This document shows, piece by piece, positions 1 to 7,185 of a stretch of 16,477 bases of DNA; positions within the stretch are counted from its first letter, which is position 1; each line of letters starts with the position of its first letter. A program made the position numbers and the translations under genes. The DNA lies in contig DMKG01000110.1 in the NCBI GenBank assembly GCA_003454415.1, forward strand, positions 19,209 through 35,685. The letters are read 5' to 3'. The notes below the pieces were generated by a model. The model saw only the letters and a program-made list of their open reading frames with translations, was not told where the DNA came from and searched no databases. The DNA is from Alphaproteobacteria bacterium (GTDB taxonomy: Bacteria; Pseudomonadota; Alphaproteobacteria; UBA11222).

Positions 1-482
1 ATGGCGACCTTTGCGTCCAGACAGGCCTGCGCGTAATGACGCACCGCCTCGTCCGAGCCCACAGGCAGATAGCACACCAGCACTTCCGCCCGCGTCCTCT
101 GCAACACTTCCGCCACATTGACGGGAGCCGCATCGGCGGCGCGAAAGGCTTCATCGTCGGGGTAATCCTGCATATGCGGCGCAATTCCATCCAGCACCGG
201 CCCCATCTGCACCGTGACCTTTGATTCTGGCAGGTTGGGCTGGAAGATCATGGTGCAGTTCGGTTTGGCGAAAACCGCTTGTTCCAGAGGCTTGCCCACC
301 TTGCGCCGGTCTATATCAAACGCCGCCACGACTTCAAGGTCGCCTGGCCGCCAGCCGCCAATATCCGGATGCATCAGACCCGTAACCTTGGCGTTCTCCT
401 GTTCCGCATAGTAGGCAATTCCCTGAATCAAAGAGCTGGCGCAGTTGCCCACCCCCGCAATCGCAACCCTGATTTTCGCCAT
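1..482 (-). CDS. ino1: myo-inositol-1-phosphate synthase, 3' end cut by window edge
   Basis: Converts glucose 6-phosphate to 1L-myo-inositol 1-phosphate with NAD, the entry step to inositol lipids and solutes; cytosolic. The frame is open from ATG at 482 to base 1, giving 160 residues without a stop. Residues 5-21 form a Rossmann dinucleotide-binding start with the family signature GVGNCASSLIQG. AAFDIDRRKVG (53-63), GPVLDGI (94-100) and VLVCYLPVGS (134-143) all match, from memory, the short actinobacterial/archaeal Ino1 type such as M. tuberculosis Ino1, rather than the long eukaryotic form. An AAGG lies 9 bases before the start. The family is about 360-390 aa, so roughly 40% is visible; the active-site half is outside the window. 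Family assignment is firm. That the product feeds a phospholipid is inferred from the CDP-alcohol phosphotransferase at 14274. Confidence 0.9.
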   Translation of the reverse strand, partial: MAKIRVAIAGVGNCASSLIQGIAYYAEQENAKVTGLMHPDIGGWRPGDLEVVAAFDIDRRKVGKPLEQAVFAKPNCTMIFQPNLPESKVTVQMGPVLDGIAPHMQDYPDDEAFRAADAAPVNVAEVLQRTRAEVLVCYLPVGSDEAVRHYAQACLDAKVA

Positions 483-579
483 ACCCCAAGACCTTATTTA
501 GAATTTTCAATGCGGCTGTCGCACCGTGAAGATTTTATTACACGGGCCTTGATTCGTATGTGATTTTTGGCGCAAGGGC

Positions 580-607
580 AATATGAATTGACTTCAGTCT
601 GCTTCAA
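580..607 (-). promoter_or_regulatory. possible sigma-70 promoter for ino1
   Basis: On the minus strand a TTGAAG (602-607) and a CATATT (580-585) are separated by 16 bases. Each matches the -35/-10 consensus at 4 of 6 positions, in an AT-richer stretch about 100 bases before the ino1 start. Other AT-rich pairings exist nearby, so this is a weak call. Confidence 0.22.
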
Positions 608-652
608 ATTCAGAAGGAAAGGCGCATTTTCAGCACCGGATGCATTCTTTGG

Positions 653-670
653 CTGGACATAATGTTCCAG
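653..670. repeat. imperfect palindrome downstream of znuA
   Basis: CTGGA (653-657) and TCCAG (666-670) pair, and three further pairs form across a one-base bulge, giving a short stem around ATAAT. It lies between the znuA stop and the ino1 start. There is no T-run, so it is not a classical terminator; an operator or chance are equally possible. Confidence 0.25.
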
Positions 671-681
671 CGCCGCCAGGC

Positions 682-702
682 GATGGGGCTCCCCCGCCCA
701 TC
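682..702 (-). terminator. short hairpin abutting the znuA stop codon
   Basis: GATGGG (682-687) and CCCATC (697-702) form a 6-bp GC-rich stem whose base touches the znuA stop at 703. No U-tract follows on the minus strand, so it would at best be a weak terminator or an mRNA 3' stabiliser. Confidence 0.25.
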
Positions 703-1680
703 TCACGGATCGCCCTGAGATTCTTGGATCCCCGCGCAATCCGTATAGGTGGCCGCCAAGCGGGTCATCAGACTGAAATACAGCTCCCCCCCATCAGGAA
801 TTGAAGCGCCCAAAGGATCCAGAACGGCTGTCCGGGCGGGCATGCCCTCTGTCAGACTATGAACGATGGAGGACGGATATTGCGGCTCCATAAAAACACA
901 CCGGACCCCGGCCTCGGCCATCTGCTTCCGCAAAAACCGTATTCTGGCCGCCCCGGGCGGGTGCTCCGGGGCCAGCGTGATTGCCGCCACGGGTTTTAGA
1001 CCGAACCGGGTCTCGAAATACTGGTAAGCGTTATGAAACACGATGTAGGGGGGGATCTGCAGCCGGCTTAGCTGCTGCTGAATCTGGTTCTGCAGCGCCG
1101 TGATCCGCACCTGCAGCGCCGCCGCGTTGCTGGCGTAGACGGCGGCGTTTCGCGGATCGTGAGATTGCAAATGACGGGCAATTTCCTGCACCATGACGAC
1201 GGCGTTGGCCGGATCGAGCCAGACATGCATATCATCGCCACTATCAGACTCGTGGTCAGAATGAGAGTGGTCAGAATGAGCTTCGTGATCCGATACGGGC
1301 AACAAGACGATCCCGGGGCTGCGCGCAAGCTCCACCCCACTGCTGTGATCAGCAAGCTGGGCAAGGGGCCGCTTCAGGAAAACTTCAAGTTGCGGTCCCA
1401 CCCAGAAAATCAGGTCTGCCGTGGCGAGAGCCTTTGCCTGTGAAGGAAGCAGGGCGTAATCATGTTCGGACGCCGCCCCCGTGACCAGCAGGACAGGGCT
1501 GCCAGTCCCCTCCATCACCCCGGACACCAGAGAATGAACGGGCTTGATGCTGGCGATCACCTTCAACTGCGCCGGCGCTTCCTGAACAGCAGGCTGTCCT
1601 GCAGCCAGGGCGGCGGCGCACGGCGTCAGCAAGAGCCACGACGACAGAAACATTCGAAACATAAAACCGGAAGCCCGCAT
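703..1680 (-). CDS. znuA: zinc ABC transporter substrate-binding protein, ZnuA type
   Basis: Periplasmic protein that captures Zn2+ and delivers it to a ZnuBC importer. The 325-aa product has a signal peptide at about 1-27 (hydrophobic FLSSWLLL, then AALA). Family motifs are KPVHS (46-50), ASEHDYALLPS (70-80), HVWLDP (152-157), FHNAY (215-219) and LDPLG (287-291). H49, H152, H216 and D288 fall where the family places metal ligands. A His/Asp/Ser loop (131-147) is the usual charged zinc loop. C261 and C314 match the disulfide pair of E. coli ZnuA. The start at 1680 is fixed by an AGGAG six bases upstream and by the signal peptide. The frame stays open to a GTG at 1839, but that would bury the signal peptide. 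No permease, ATPase or Zur gene is in the window, so partners must lie elsewhere. A manganese-binding homologue is possible but the His-rich loop favours zinc. Confidence 0.9.
   Translation of the reverse strand: MRASGFMFRMFLSSWLLLTPCAAALAAGQPAVQEAPAQLKVIASIKPVHSLVSGVMEGTGSPVLLVTGAASEHDYALLPSQAKALATADLIFWVGPQLEVFLKRPLAQLADHSSGVELARSPGIVLLPVSDHEAHSDHSHSDHESDSGDDMHVWLDPANAVVMVQEIARHLQSHDPRNAAVYASNAAALQVRITALQNQIQQQLSRLQIPPYIVFHNAYQYFETRFGLKPVAAITLAPEHPPGAARIRFLRKQMAEAGVRCVFMEPQYPSSIVHSLTEGMPARTAVLDPLGASIPDGGELYFSLMTRLAATYTDCAGIQESQGDP
1252..1280 (-). repeat. two in-frame 14-bp repeats coding the ZnuA His loop
   Basis: GTGGTCAGAATGAG occurs at 1252-1265 and again at 1267-1280 on the plus strand, a 15-base period equal to five codons. 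In the protein it produces the tandem HSDHS-HSDHE within the zinc loop, so the loop appears to have grown by an in-frame duplication. Confidence 0.85.
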
Positions 1681-1916
1681 CCTTGTCTCCTCACCTTCAC
1701 GCAGGATGCGCAAACACGCGCCGACTCCCCCAAGAGCGGCATGTATCGCCTGCTGCAACGCCAGGGCGCCGCCCATCCGGTATTTTCCACTTGCCGTCAT
1801 GCGCACGCCATCAACTCCACCGGCCCCCAACAATTGCACATAGAGACCTATCGCTTCGGGCTAAAAAAGGGTAGCATGCCGCTCAACAAAACTTAAAGCT
1901 GAGAGTGTGGATCATC
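1681..1916. other. znuA/cnoX divergent intergenic region
   Basis: This 236-base gap should hold both divergent promoters. On the minus strand GGCATGCTACCCT followed by a T-run (about 1866-1885) resembles an alphaproteobacterial -10 region, with TTAAGT 17 bases upstream, but the match is weak. No convincing AT-rich Zur-type palindrome was found. A 53-codon in-frame extension of znuA (1839-1681) is open but has no recognised homology. Confidence 0.3.
1687..1691 (-). promoter_or_regulatory. Shine-Dalgarno that sets the znuA start
   Basis: A perfect AGGAG on the minus strand lies six bases before ATG at 1680. It favours this start over the in-frame GTG at 1839. Confidence 0.75.
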
Positions 1917-2828
1917 ATGGAACCACTTACCGCCGGACAGGACGCTGCGGCGAATGACCCCAATCTGATTAAAGATAGCGGCATTGCGACTTTCGTTCAG
2001 GACGTCCTGGAAGCCTCAGCGCAGCGCCCGGTGCTGGTTGATTTCTGGGCGCCGTGGTGCGGTCCCTGCAAACAGCTTACGCCGATTCTGGAAAAAACGG
2101 TCAAGGCGGCCGGCGGTCGTGTGGCCCTGGTCAAAGTCAATATCGACGACAATCCCCAGATCGCCCAGCAATTACGGATTCAGTCCATTCCCGCCGTGTT
2201 CGTGTTCAAGGATGGACAGCCGGTGGATGGCTTTGTCGGCAATCAGCCGGAAAGCCAGATCCGCGCCCTGATCAATCGTGTGGCGGGAGAAAGCGGGCCT
2301 TCCCGCGCCGACCAGATGCTGGAACTGGCGGCGCAGGCATTCGCCAGCGGCGACATCACCGCAGCGGCCCAGGCCTATGCGCAGGTGTTGCAGGAGGATA
2401 AGGCCAATCCCGCCGCGATAGCCGGTCTTGCCCGCTGCAATATCACCAGCAAGAATTTTGACGGCGCGCGGCAGGTCCTGGCGCTTACCCCGCCAGATGC
2501 GGAAAATCACAGCGAGATCACAGCCGCGCGGGCTGCGCTGGAACTTGCGGAAAAATCTGAAACCGTCGGCGATATCGTGGGCCTGCAGGCGGCGTCCGAC
2601 GCCAACCCGGCAGATCATCAGGCAAGGTTTGATCTCTCCCTTGCGCTTGCCGCCAAGGGCCGCAATGAAGAGGCGGCGGAGCATCTGCTGGAGATCATCC
2701 GGAAGAACCGCGCCTGGAATGAAGAGGCCGCGCGCAAGCAGTTAGTGCGTCTTTTCGAAATACTCGGCCCGGAGGATCCGGTAACCCTGGATGCGCGGCG
2801 GAAATTGTCCGCGATCCTGTTCTCCTGA
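1917..2828 (+). CDS. cnoX: CnoX-type chaperedoxin (thioredoxin plus TPR-like domain)
   Basis: The 303-aa cytosolic protein has an N-terminal thioredoxin domain (about 20-125) and a helical TPR-like region (about 130-303), the architecture of CnoX/YbbN. That family holds unfolding proteins under oxidative stress and hands them to GroEL or DnaK. The redox motif is WCGPC (47-51), with cis-proline P92 in SIPAVFVF. E. coli CnoX has lost the first cysteine; this protein keeps both, as alphaproteobacterial members commonly do, so thioredoxin activity is expected (inference). ATG 1917 is preferred to the in-frame GTG at 1905 because GAGAG at 1901-1905 then acts as a ribosome site. It heads a tight plus-strand cluster, with the LON-domain gene 12 bases downstream. 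Confidence 0.88.
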   Translation: MEPLTAGQDAAANDPNLIKDSGIATFVQDVLEASAQRPVLVDFWAPWCGPCKQLTPILEKTVKAAGGRVALVKVNIDDNPQIAQQLRIQSIPAVFVFKDGQPVDGFVGNQPESQIRALINRVAGESGPSRADQMLELAAQAFASGDITAAAQAYAQVLQEDKANPAAIAGLARCNITSKNFDGARQVLALTPPDAENHSEITAARAALELAEKSETVGDIVGLQAASDANPADHQARFDLSLALAAKGRNEEAAEHLLEIIRKNRAWNEEAARKQLVRLFEILGPEDPVTLDARRKLSAILFS

Positions 2829-2840
2829 GCGCTTTCATTC

Positions 2841-3530
2841 ATGCACGGGCGGCCCTATTTCCACAAGATCAGCGAACTTCCGCAACAGTTTGCGGTGTTC
2901 CCGCTACCACGGGTCCTGCTGCTTCCCGGCAGTAATCTGCCGCTGAATATCTTTGAACCGCGTTATCTCGCCATGGTGGATGATGCGCTCAAGACCGGCC
3001 GGGCGTTCGCCATGATCCAGCCCCATGAAAAACAGCCCGGGGGCGTGCCTACCGGGCCCAATGGCCTTGACCGGCCTGCGCTTTACGATGTGGGTTGTCT
3101 GGGACGGCTGATATCCTTCCAGGAAACCGGTGATGGACGCTACCATATCCTTCTCCAGGGCGTGGCGCGCTTCAGGATACGCCAGGAATTGGCGGTGACC
3201 ACGCTCTACCGCCAGGTGATTGCCGATTTCTCGGAGTTTGAGGGCGATCTTTCCCCGGCGCAGTCAGGAGAAATTGACCGGGCGGCTCTCTTGCAGGATT
3301 TCAAGCGTTATCTTGAACATCGCCAGCTTTCCACAGACTGGAAGGCTGTGGAAAACACACCCACTGAAGATATCGTGAATTCCCTCGCCATGAACTGTCC
3401 GTTCGAGGCGTCGGAAAAGCAGGCGCTGCTGGAGGCGGCGGATCTGAAGGCGCGCGCAACCATTCTGACCGCGCTGATACGCATGGCCTCCGCCGGCCCC
3501 GGCGAACCGCCGGATGCGACGCTCCAATAA
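2841..3530 (+). CDS. LON substrate-binding-domain protein (no protease domain)
   Basis: The 229-aa protein consists of the N-terminal (PUA-like) domain of Lon only. [19 protein letters not shown] (18-36) followed by [10 protein letters not shown] (38-47) is the classic Lon N-terminal beta-strand/turn. The middle, FRIRQE, matches the second half of the domain, and the C-terminal third is helical. There is no Walker A ATPase motif and no Ser-Lys protease dyad, so it cannot be a protease. Stand-alone versions are common in alphaproteobacteria, usually annotated as peptidase S16, and probably bind unfolded protein (inference). It follows cnoX by 12 bases, which fits a shared quality-control role. 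The start ATG has only a weak ribosome site. Confidence 0.87.
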   Translation: MHGRPYFHKISELPQQFAVFPLPRVLLLPGSNLPLNIFEPRYLAMVDDALKTGRAFAMIQPHEKQPGGVPTGPNGLDRPALYDVGCLGRLISFQETGDGRYHILLQGVARFRIRQELAVTTLYRQVIADFSEFEGDLSPAQSGEIDRAALLQDFKRYLEHRQLSTDWKAVENTPTEDIVNSLAMNCPFEASEKQALLEAADLKARATILTALIRMASAGPGEPPDATLQ

Positions 3531-3555
3531 CCCGTTTTTTTCGGATAGTCCCGTC

Positions 3556-3756
3556 ATGTCAGCTAATCCCGAACACGAAGCCGATCCCAAACTGCTGGAA
3601 ATCCTGGTTTGTCCACTGACAAAAAAGCCTCTGGAATATGATCCGCAAGCGCAGGAGCTGATCAGCCGCGCCGCAGGGCTGGCCTATCCGATCCGTGATG
3701 GTATTCCCATCATGCTTGTGGAAGAAGCGCGCAGTCTGAACCTTTCCGGCGGCTGA
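3556..3756 (+). CDS. Trm112-like / UPF0434 family small protein
   Basis: From ATG 3556 the product is 66 aa, the usual family size. An upstream ATG at 3514 would overlap the LON gene and add 14 non-conserved residues. [19 protein letters not shown] and the later [19 protein letters not shown] are the family's two conserved blocks. E. coli YcaR carries CPxC and a further cysteine for a zinc ribbon; here only one cysteine remains (CPLT), a form seen in alphaproteobacteria, so zinc binding is doubtful. Eukaryotic Trm112 activates methyltransferases, but the role of the bacterial protein is not settled. The next gene starts one base after its stop, implying co-transcription. Confidence 0.85.
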   Translation: MSANPEHEADPKLLEILVCPLTKKPLEYDPQAQELISRAAGLAYPIRDGIPIMLVEEARSLNLSGG

Positions 3757-3757
3757 A

Positions 3758-4132
3758 ATGTCCAACGCCACGCCATGGCCCGTGGAGGTAAAGCTGAAAC
3801 AGGCTGAAAACACACTCGAGATCAGCTTCGAGGATGGCAGCCATTGCCAGTTCAGCGCTGAATTTTTGCGCGTGCACAGCCCCAGCGCTGAAGTGAAGGG
3901 ACATGGCCCCGGTCAGGAGGTGACGGTTGCCGGCAAACGCGGCGTCGCCATCACGCGTCTCGATCCGGTTGGCAATTACGCGCTGCGGATTCATTTCGAT
4001 GATGGCCATGATACGGGACTTTACACCTGGGCCTATTTCCATCAGCTTGGCCAGCGCAGGGAGGAATTGTGGAGCGATTATCTGCGCCGTCTTTCCCTGC
4101 AGGGATTAAGCCGCGGTCCCGATAGGGAATGA
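3758..4132 (+). CDS. DUF971 (gamma-butyrobetaine hydroxylase-like N-terminal) protein
   Basis: This 124-aa protein is a single DUF971 domain. The diagnostic stretch is SAEFLRVHSPSAEVKGHG (about 33-50), then VGNYALRIHFDDGHDTGLY (about 71-89), YTWAYFHQLG and a charged C-terminus. The same domain is found at the N-terminus of gamma-butyrobetaine hydroxylase and at the C-terminus of plant HCF101, an Mrp/ApbC-type Fe-S carrier, so a link to iron or Fe-S chemistry is plausible but unproven. It starts one base after the Trm112-like stop and closes the cnoX cluster. The gene converges with the ligase gene, whose stop lies 8 bases away; no terminator hairpin is visible between them. Confidence 0.86.
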   Translation: MSNATPWPVEVKLKQAENTLEISFEDGSHCQFSAEFLRVHSPSAEVKGHGPGQEVTVAGKRGVAITRLDPVGNYALRIHFDDGHDTGLYTWAYFHQLGQRREELWSDYLRRLSLQGLSRGPDRE

Positions 4133-4140
4133 GCTCATCT

Positions 4141-5439
4141 TTAGGGATAGGCGACTTTTTCGCGGTTGGAGCTTTCCGTCTGAACGCTGACAGATTTGGC
4201 CGCCCGCCCGGCGCCAAGGCATAGAACCGCCGTTAGCCAGAGGCTCGCCTGCCACCAGCTCTGCCACAGGCCGAAACTGAGCAGGGCGATAGTAAGGGCG
4301 CTGGCCGCGCTGGCCGCGGCCGCGGCGCCGGCAAAACGACCGTAATCCGCCGTAAAAGAAGCCAGCCGCCGTTCGAGCCCAAACACGAAAAGCGCCGCCA
4401 GAAAAGCGCCCAGAGCGCCAAGCTCCAGCCATATCTGCAGAACGCCATTATGCGGATGCAAGGGTAACAGCCCCACGCCGGAAAAAGTCTGCCTGCCGCC
4501 ATCGGGGCTTTCCAGGACGAACTGGGTCTGGCCGTGTTCAATCCAGCGCGAGGCGTCAAAGCCCCAGCCCTGGAAAGGTTTTTGCGCAATCTTCTCCGCA
4601 CTGTAATGCCAGATCTCCACCCGATGCTGCCAGGAGCCGGGAAGCGCGCTTTTGGCGACTCCCAAGGCTTCCGGACGGGCGATCTGATATGCGCAGAGCG
4701 GGATCACGGCGATCAGCACGATCATAAGGCCGGCAAGCAGACGCGGACCGCGCCGTGGCGCGCACCAGGCGAACAGAAACGCCACGCAGCCCACCGCCAT
4801 CGCCAGTGGCGCCGCCTGCATCGGCAAAAGGAAAACTGTCGTGAAAACCGCAGCCCCCAGCACCAGCGCCAGCCATTTTCCCTGGCCAGGGAACAGGCGC
4901 CTGCAACACACCATTGCCGGCCAGACGAAAAGCGCCAGCAGCACCGCGCCGCGGCTGATGGCGCCAAAACCATACAGCGCGCGAAAAAACTCCTGCTCTT
5001 CGGGAGTTTGATAACGGACCTGAACGACTTCCTGCAATCCGGTAAAAAGGGTGGTGAAATGCGCGGAAGAAACGATCTCTATCCAGTAAAACCCCAGGGC
5101 CAGACAGATCATGGCGGGCAAAACGCGTGCAAACCACTTCATCAGAGAGTGATCTGCGGCGTTTACCGCAGAAAGCGCGGCCACGCCGCCCAGCCATAAT
5201 AACGCAAGCCGAAATAATTTATCCGCCGCGTCACCCGGCGCCGGCGTCCAGAAGAGGCTCACCCCCGCAAGCACCAGCCAGCCGCCCAGAGCCCAGCCGG
5301 CGCCTGTTCGCGCAAGCCCCGAAAGCGAGATGCGCAGAATCGATAAGCCCGGCACGGCCAGCGCAAGCAGAACCAAAGGGATAACCATCCCATTGGCGGC
5401 AAAAACCATAATTGGGGCGAAGCCCAACGCCGCCGCCAC
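4141..5439 (-). CDS. O-antigen ligase / polymerase-like membrane protein
   Basis: A 432-aa polytopic inner-membrane protein with about ten hydrophobic segments. Two family hallmarks are visible in order. The first is SWQHRVEIWHYSAEKI (269-284) followed by PFQGWGFDASR, matching the Arg-containing block of the large periplasmic loop. The second is LHPHNGVLQIWLELGALG (327-344), the HxHN signature of WaaL/Wzy ligases, before the last membrane helices. WaaL joins O-polysaccharide to lipid A-core on the periplasmic side; relatives polymerise exopolysaccharide or glycosylate proteins, so the substrate is open. No glycosyltransferase or other LPS gene lies nearby. The assigned start is GTG 5439. The frame continues upstream as HPKQIRYWFW before it, with no ATG/GTG/TTG until a stop, so the true start is uncertain. 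Confidence 0.82.
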   Translation of the reverse strand: MAAALGFAPIMVFAANGMVIPLVLLALAVPGLSILRISLSGLARTGAGWALGGWLVLAGVSLFWTPAPGDAADKLFRLALLWLGGVAALSAVNAADHSLMKWFARVLPAMICLALGFYWIEIVSSAHFTTLFTGLQEVVQVRYQTPEEQEFFRALYGFGAISRGAVLLALFVWPAMVCCRRLFPGQGKWLALVLGAAVFTTVFLLPMQAAPLAMAVGCVAFLFAWCAPRRGPRLLAGLMIVLIAVIPLCAYQIARPEALGVAKSALPGSWQHRVEIWHYSAEKIAQKPFQGWGFDASRWIEHGQTQFVLESPDGGRQTFSGVGLLPLHPHNGVLQIWLELGALGAFLAALFVFGLERRLASFTADYGRFAGAAAAASAASALTIALLSFGLWQSWWQASLWLTAVLCLGAGRAAKSVSVQTESSNREKVAYP

Positions 5440-5510
5440 CCAAAACCAATAGCGGATCTGTTTCGGGTGAAGTCTGTGCTGAGGGGTAATAATGGTTCAG
5501 GGCATCCGGT

Positions 5511-5539
5511 TTGGGATTGGACGGGTTTAATGGTATCAT
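5511..5539 (+). promoter_or_regulatory. sigma-70-type promoter for the histidine kinase gene
   Basis: TTGGGA (5511-5516) and TATCAT (5534-5539) are separated by exactly 17 bases and match the -35 and -10 consensus at 4 and 5 of 6 positions. Transcription would begin near 5546, about 20 bases before ATG 5568. This argues against the in-frame TTG at 5511 as the translation start. Confidence 0.5.
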
Positions 5540-5567
5540 AACAGCAATTCAGCCAATAAAACAGGAA

Positions 5568-7025
5568 ATGCCAGTTTCACCCGTCTGGATCAAGGCTATG
5601 CGTAAATTCCGGCATCCCAAAATAGGTCTTTCGGGGCGGGTGATGGTGCTGACCACCGCCTTCATCCTGCTGGCGTCCGTCATGGTGTATGTGCCCTCCA
5701 TCGCCTATTTCCGCCTGCAATATCTGAACGCCAAGATCGCCGGGGCGCAGATCGCCAGCCTGGCTGTCGAAGCGGCGGAAAACAATACGCTTCCGATCCA
5801 TCTTGAACAGGAACTGCTCGAGAATGCGGACGTGCTGGCGGTTGCCCTACGCCGGGACAGCGCGCGCTTTCTGATGCTGGCGCGTAAGTTGCCAAACGAG
5901 ATCGACGCGCATTTTGATTTGCGGAATGTAGGCCCGCTGAAAGCCATTACGGACGCCTATATGGCGATGTTTTCCAAGGAGGGGCGTATTATCCGCGCGA
6001 TGAACGCCCCCGCCCATGGCGGCGGCGACATTATCGATATTGTCATGTATGAGCGGCCCCTGCGCGAGGCGATGATGGAGTATTCCTGGAGCGTGATCCG
6101 CGTCACCCTGCTGATATCGGCTATTACGGCGACTTTGATCTATTTCAGTCTGCATCTGATGATGGTCGGACCGATACGCAGGCTGACTGCAGGCATGGTG
6201 GGGTTCCGCAAGCACCCGGAAGACGTCAGCCATCAGATCAAGCCATCCGGGCGCAAGGACGAAATTGGCGTAGCTGAACGGGAACTATCGCAAATGCAGG
6301 CGGCGTTGCGTCAGGCGCTGCGCCAGAAAGAGAGACTGGCGGAGCTTGGCGGCGCCGTCAGCAGAATCAACCACGATCTGCGCAACATTCTGGCCAATGT
6401 GCAACTGGTGTCAGGAAGATTTTCCGACGTGAAGGATCCCACCGTACGGCGGCTGACCCCCAGCCTGATCCGGTCTGTTGGCCGGGCTATTGATCTGTGT
6501 ACGGATACACTTAATTATGGCGGCGCGCGCGAAAAGCCGCCGCGACGGCTGCGCTTTGAACTGTCGCCGCTTGTCACTGAAATCGGCGCAGAAATCTGCT
6601 TTCCTGCGGATAACTCCATCCGCTGGATCAATGCGGTTCCAGACGGCCTGGAGGTAGACGCCGATCCGGATCATGTTTTCCGTATCGTGCAGAATCTGGG
6701 GCGAAACGCGGCGCAGGCGATGGAGGCTTCCGGCTCCGTGCGCGTGGAAGCCTTCCGCACAGGCTCCATCGTCACCATAGATGTGATCGACACGGGTCCT
6801 GGCATTCCCGCCGCTCTGAGCGCGAAGTTGTTCGAGCCCTTCGCCGCCACAGCCAGCCAGGGCGGCAGCGGTCTTGGCCTTTGTATCGCGAGGGATTTGA
6901 CACGCGCCCACGGCGGCGATCTGCGCCTGCTGCGCACCGGTTCCGGCGGCTCCATTTTCCGCATCGAAATCCCCGACGCCAACGCGATCGCCAATGACAA
7001 TCTGAACCGCCGCGAAAAGGCGTAA
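5568..7025 (+). CDS. orphan membrane sensor histidine kinase (HAMP, HisKA, HATPase)
   Basis: From ATG 5568 the product is 485 aa. Membrane helices lie at about 23-45 and 176-199 and flank a roughly 130-residue periplasmic sensor region with no recognised motif. A HAMP-like segment follows (GPIRRLTAGM, from 201), then the phospho-acceptor box NHDLRN with H269. The ATP-binding domain shows an N-box QNLGRNAAQAM (375-385), G1 DTGPGIP (408-414), F-box LFEPFA and G2 GGSGLGL (432-438). All catalytic residues look intact. It autophosphorylates and should pass phosphate to a response regulator, but none is adjacent, so the pathway is unknown. A promoter at 5511-5539 places the start at 5568 or at ATG 5598 (MRKFRHPK); both have a purine run very close to the ATG. 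It is divergent from the ligase gene. Confidence 0.9.
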   Translation: MPVSPVWIKAMRKFRHPKIGLSGRVMVLTTAFILLASVMVYVPSIAYFRLQYLNAKIAGAQIASLAVEAAENNTLPIHLEQELLENADVLAVALRRDSARFLMLARKLPNEIDAHFDLRNVGPLKAITDAYMAMFSKEGRIIRAMNAPAHGGGDIIDIVMYERPLREAMMEYSWSVIRVTLLISAITATLIYFSLHLMMVGPIRRLTAGMVGFRKHPEDVSHQIKPSGRKDEIGVAERELSQMQAALRQALRQKERLAELGGAVSRINHDLRNILANVQLVSGRFSDVKDPTVRRLTPSLIRSVGRAIDLCTDTLNYGGAREKPPRRLRFELSPLVTEIGAEICFPADNSIRWINAVPDGLEVDADPDHVFRIVQNLGRNAAQAMEASGSVRVEAFRTGSIVTIDVIDTGPGIPAALSAKLFEPFAATASQGGSGLGLCIARDLTRAHGGDLRLLRTGSGGSIFRIEIPDANAIANDNLNRREKA

Positions 7026-7044
7026 GACCGGAAAGGCGTAAGAC
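7016..7044 (+). repeat. 13-bp tandem duplication over the kinase stop codon
   Basis: AAAGGCGTAAGAC occurs at 7016-7028 and 7032-7044 with a 16-base period. The first copy contains the kinase's last lysine and alanine codons and its TAA, so the second copy is a non-coding duplicate. It looks like a replication-slippage scar. Confidence 0.8.
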
Positions 7045-7185
7045 TAGGAGCCGCCCCGGAGAAAACAGTCTCAGAAAACAGAGGCGCTGATCGCGCAGAT
7101 TTCGTCTCGAAAGGAAACCGCCGCGATCCGGCAAACGCTTCGCCTTCTTGCAGGCAAAAATTTTCTCAGCGTCATTGGCGAAAGG

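Noticed and set aside
494..739. 81-codon minus-strand open frame between ino1 and znuA
   Set aside because: It overlaps the znuA 3' end in another frame, its product resembles no family, and it contains the candidate ino1 promoter.
3528..3541. T-run just after the LON-domain gene stop as a rho-independent terminator
   Set aside because: No stable hairpin directly precedes the T-run, and the following genes are tightly packed on the same strand, so termination there is unlikely.
4534..5199. 221-codon plus-strand open frame opposite the O-antigen ligase gene
   Set aside because: Its product is low-complexity and rich in Arg, Gln, His and Pro, typical of the antisense of a GC-rich membrane-protein gene.
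7142..7165. Hairpin plus A/T run between the kinase and ispG as a bidirectional terminator
   Set aside because: The stem is only 4 bp (GCCT/AGGC). On the plus strand it is followed by A before T, and on the minus strand the T-run precedes the stem, so it fits neither direction.
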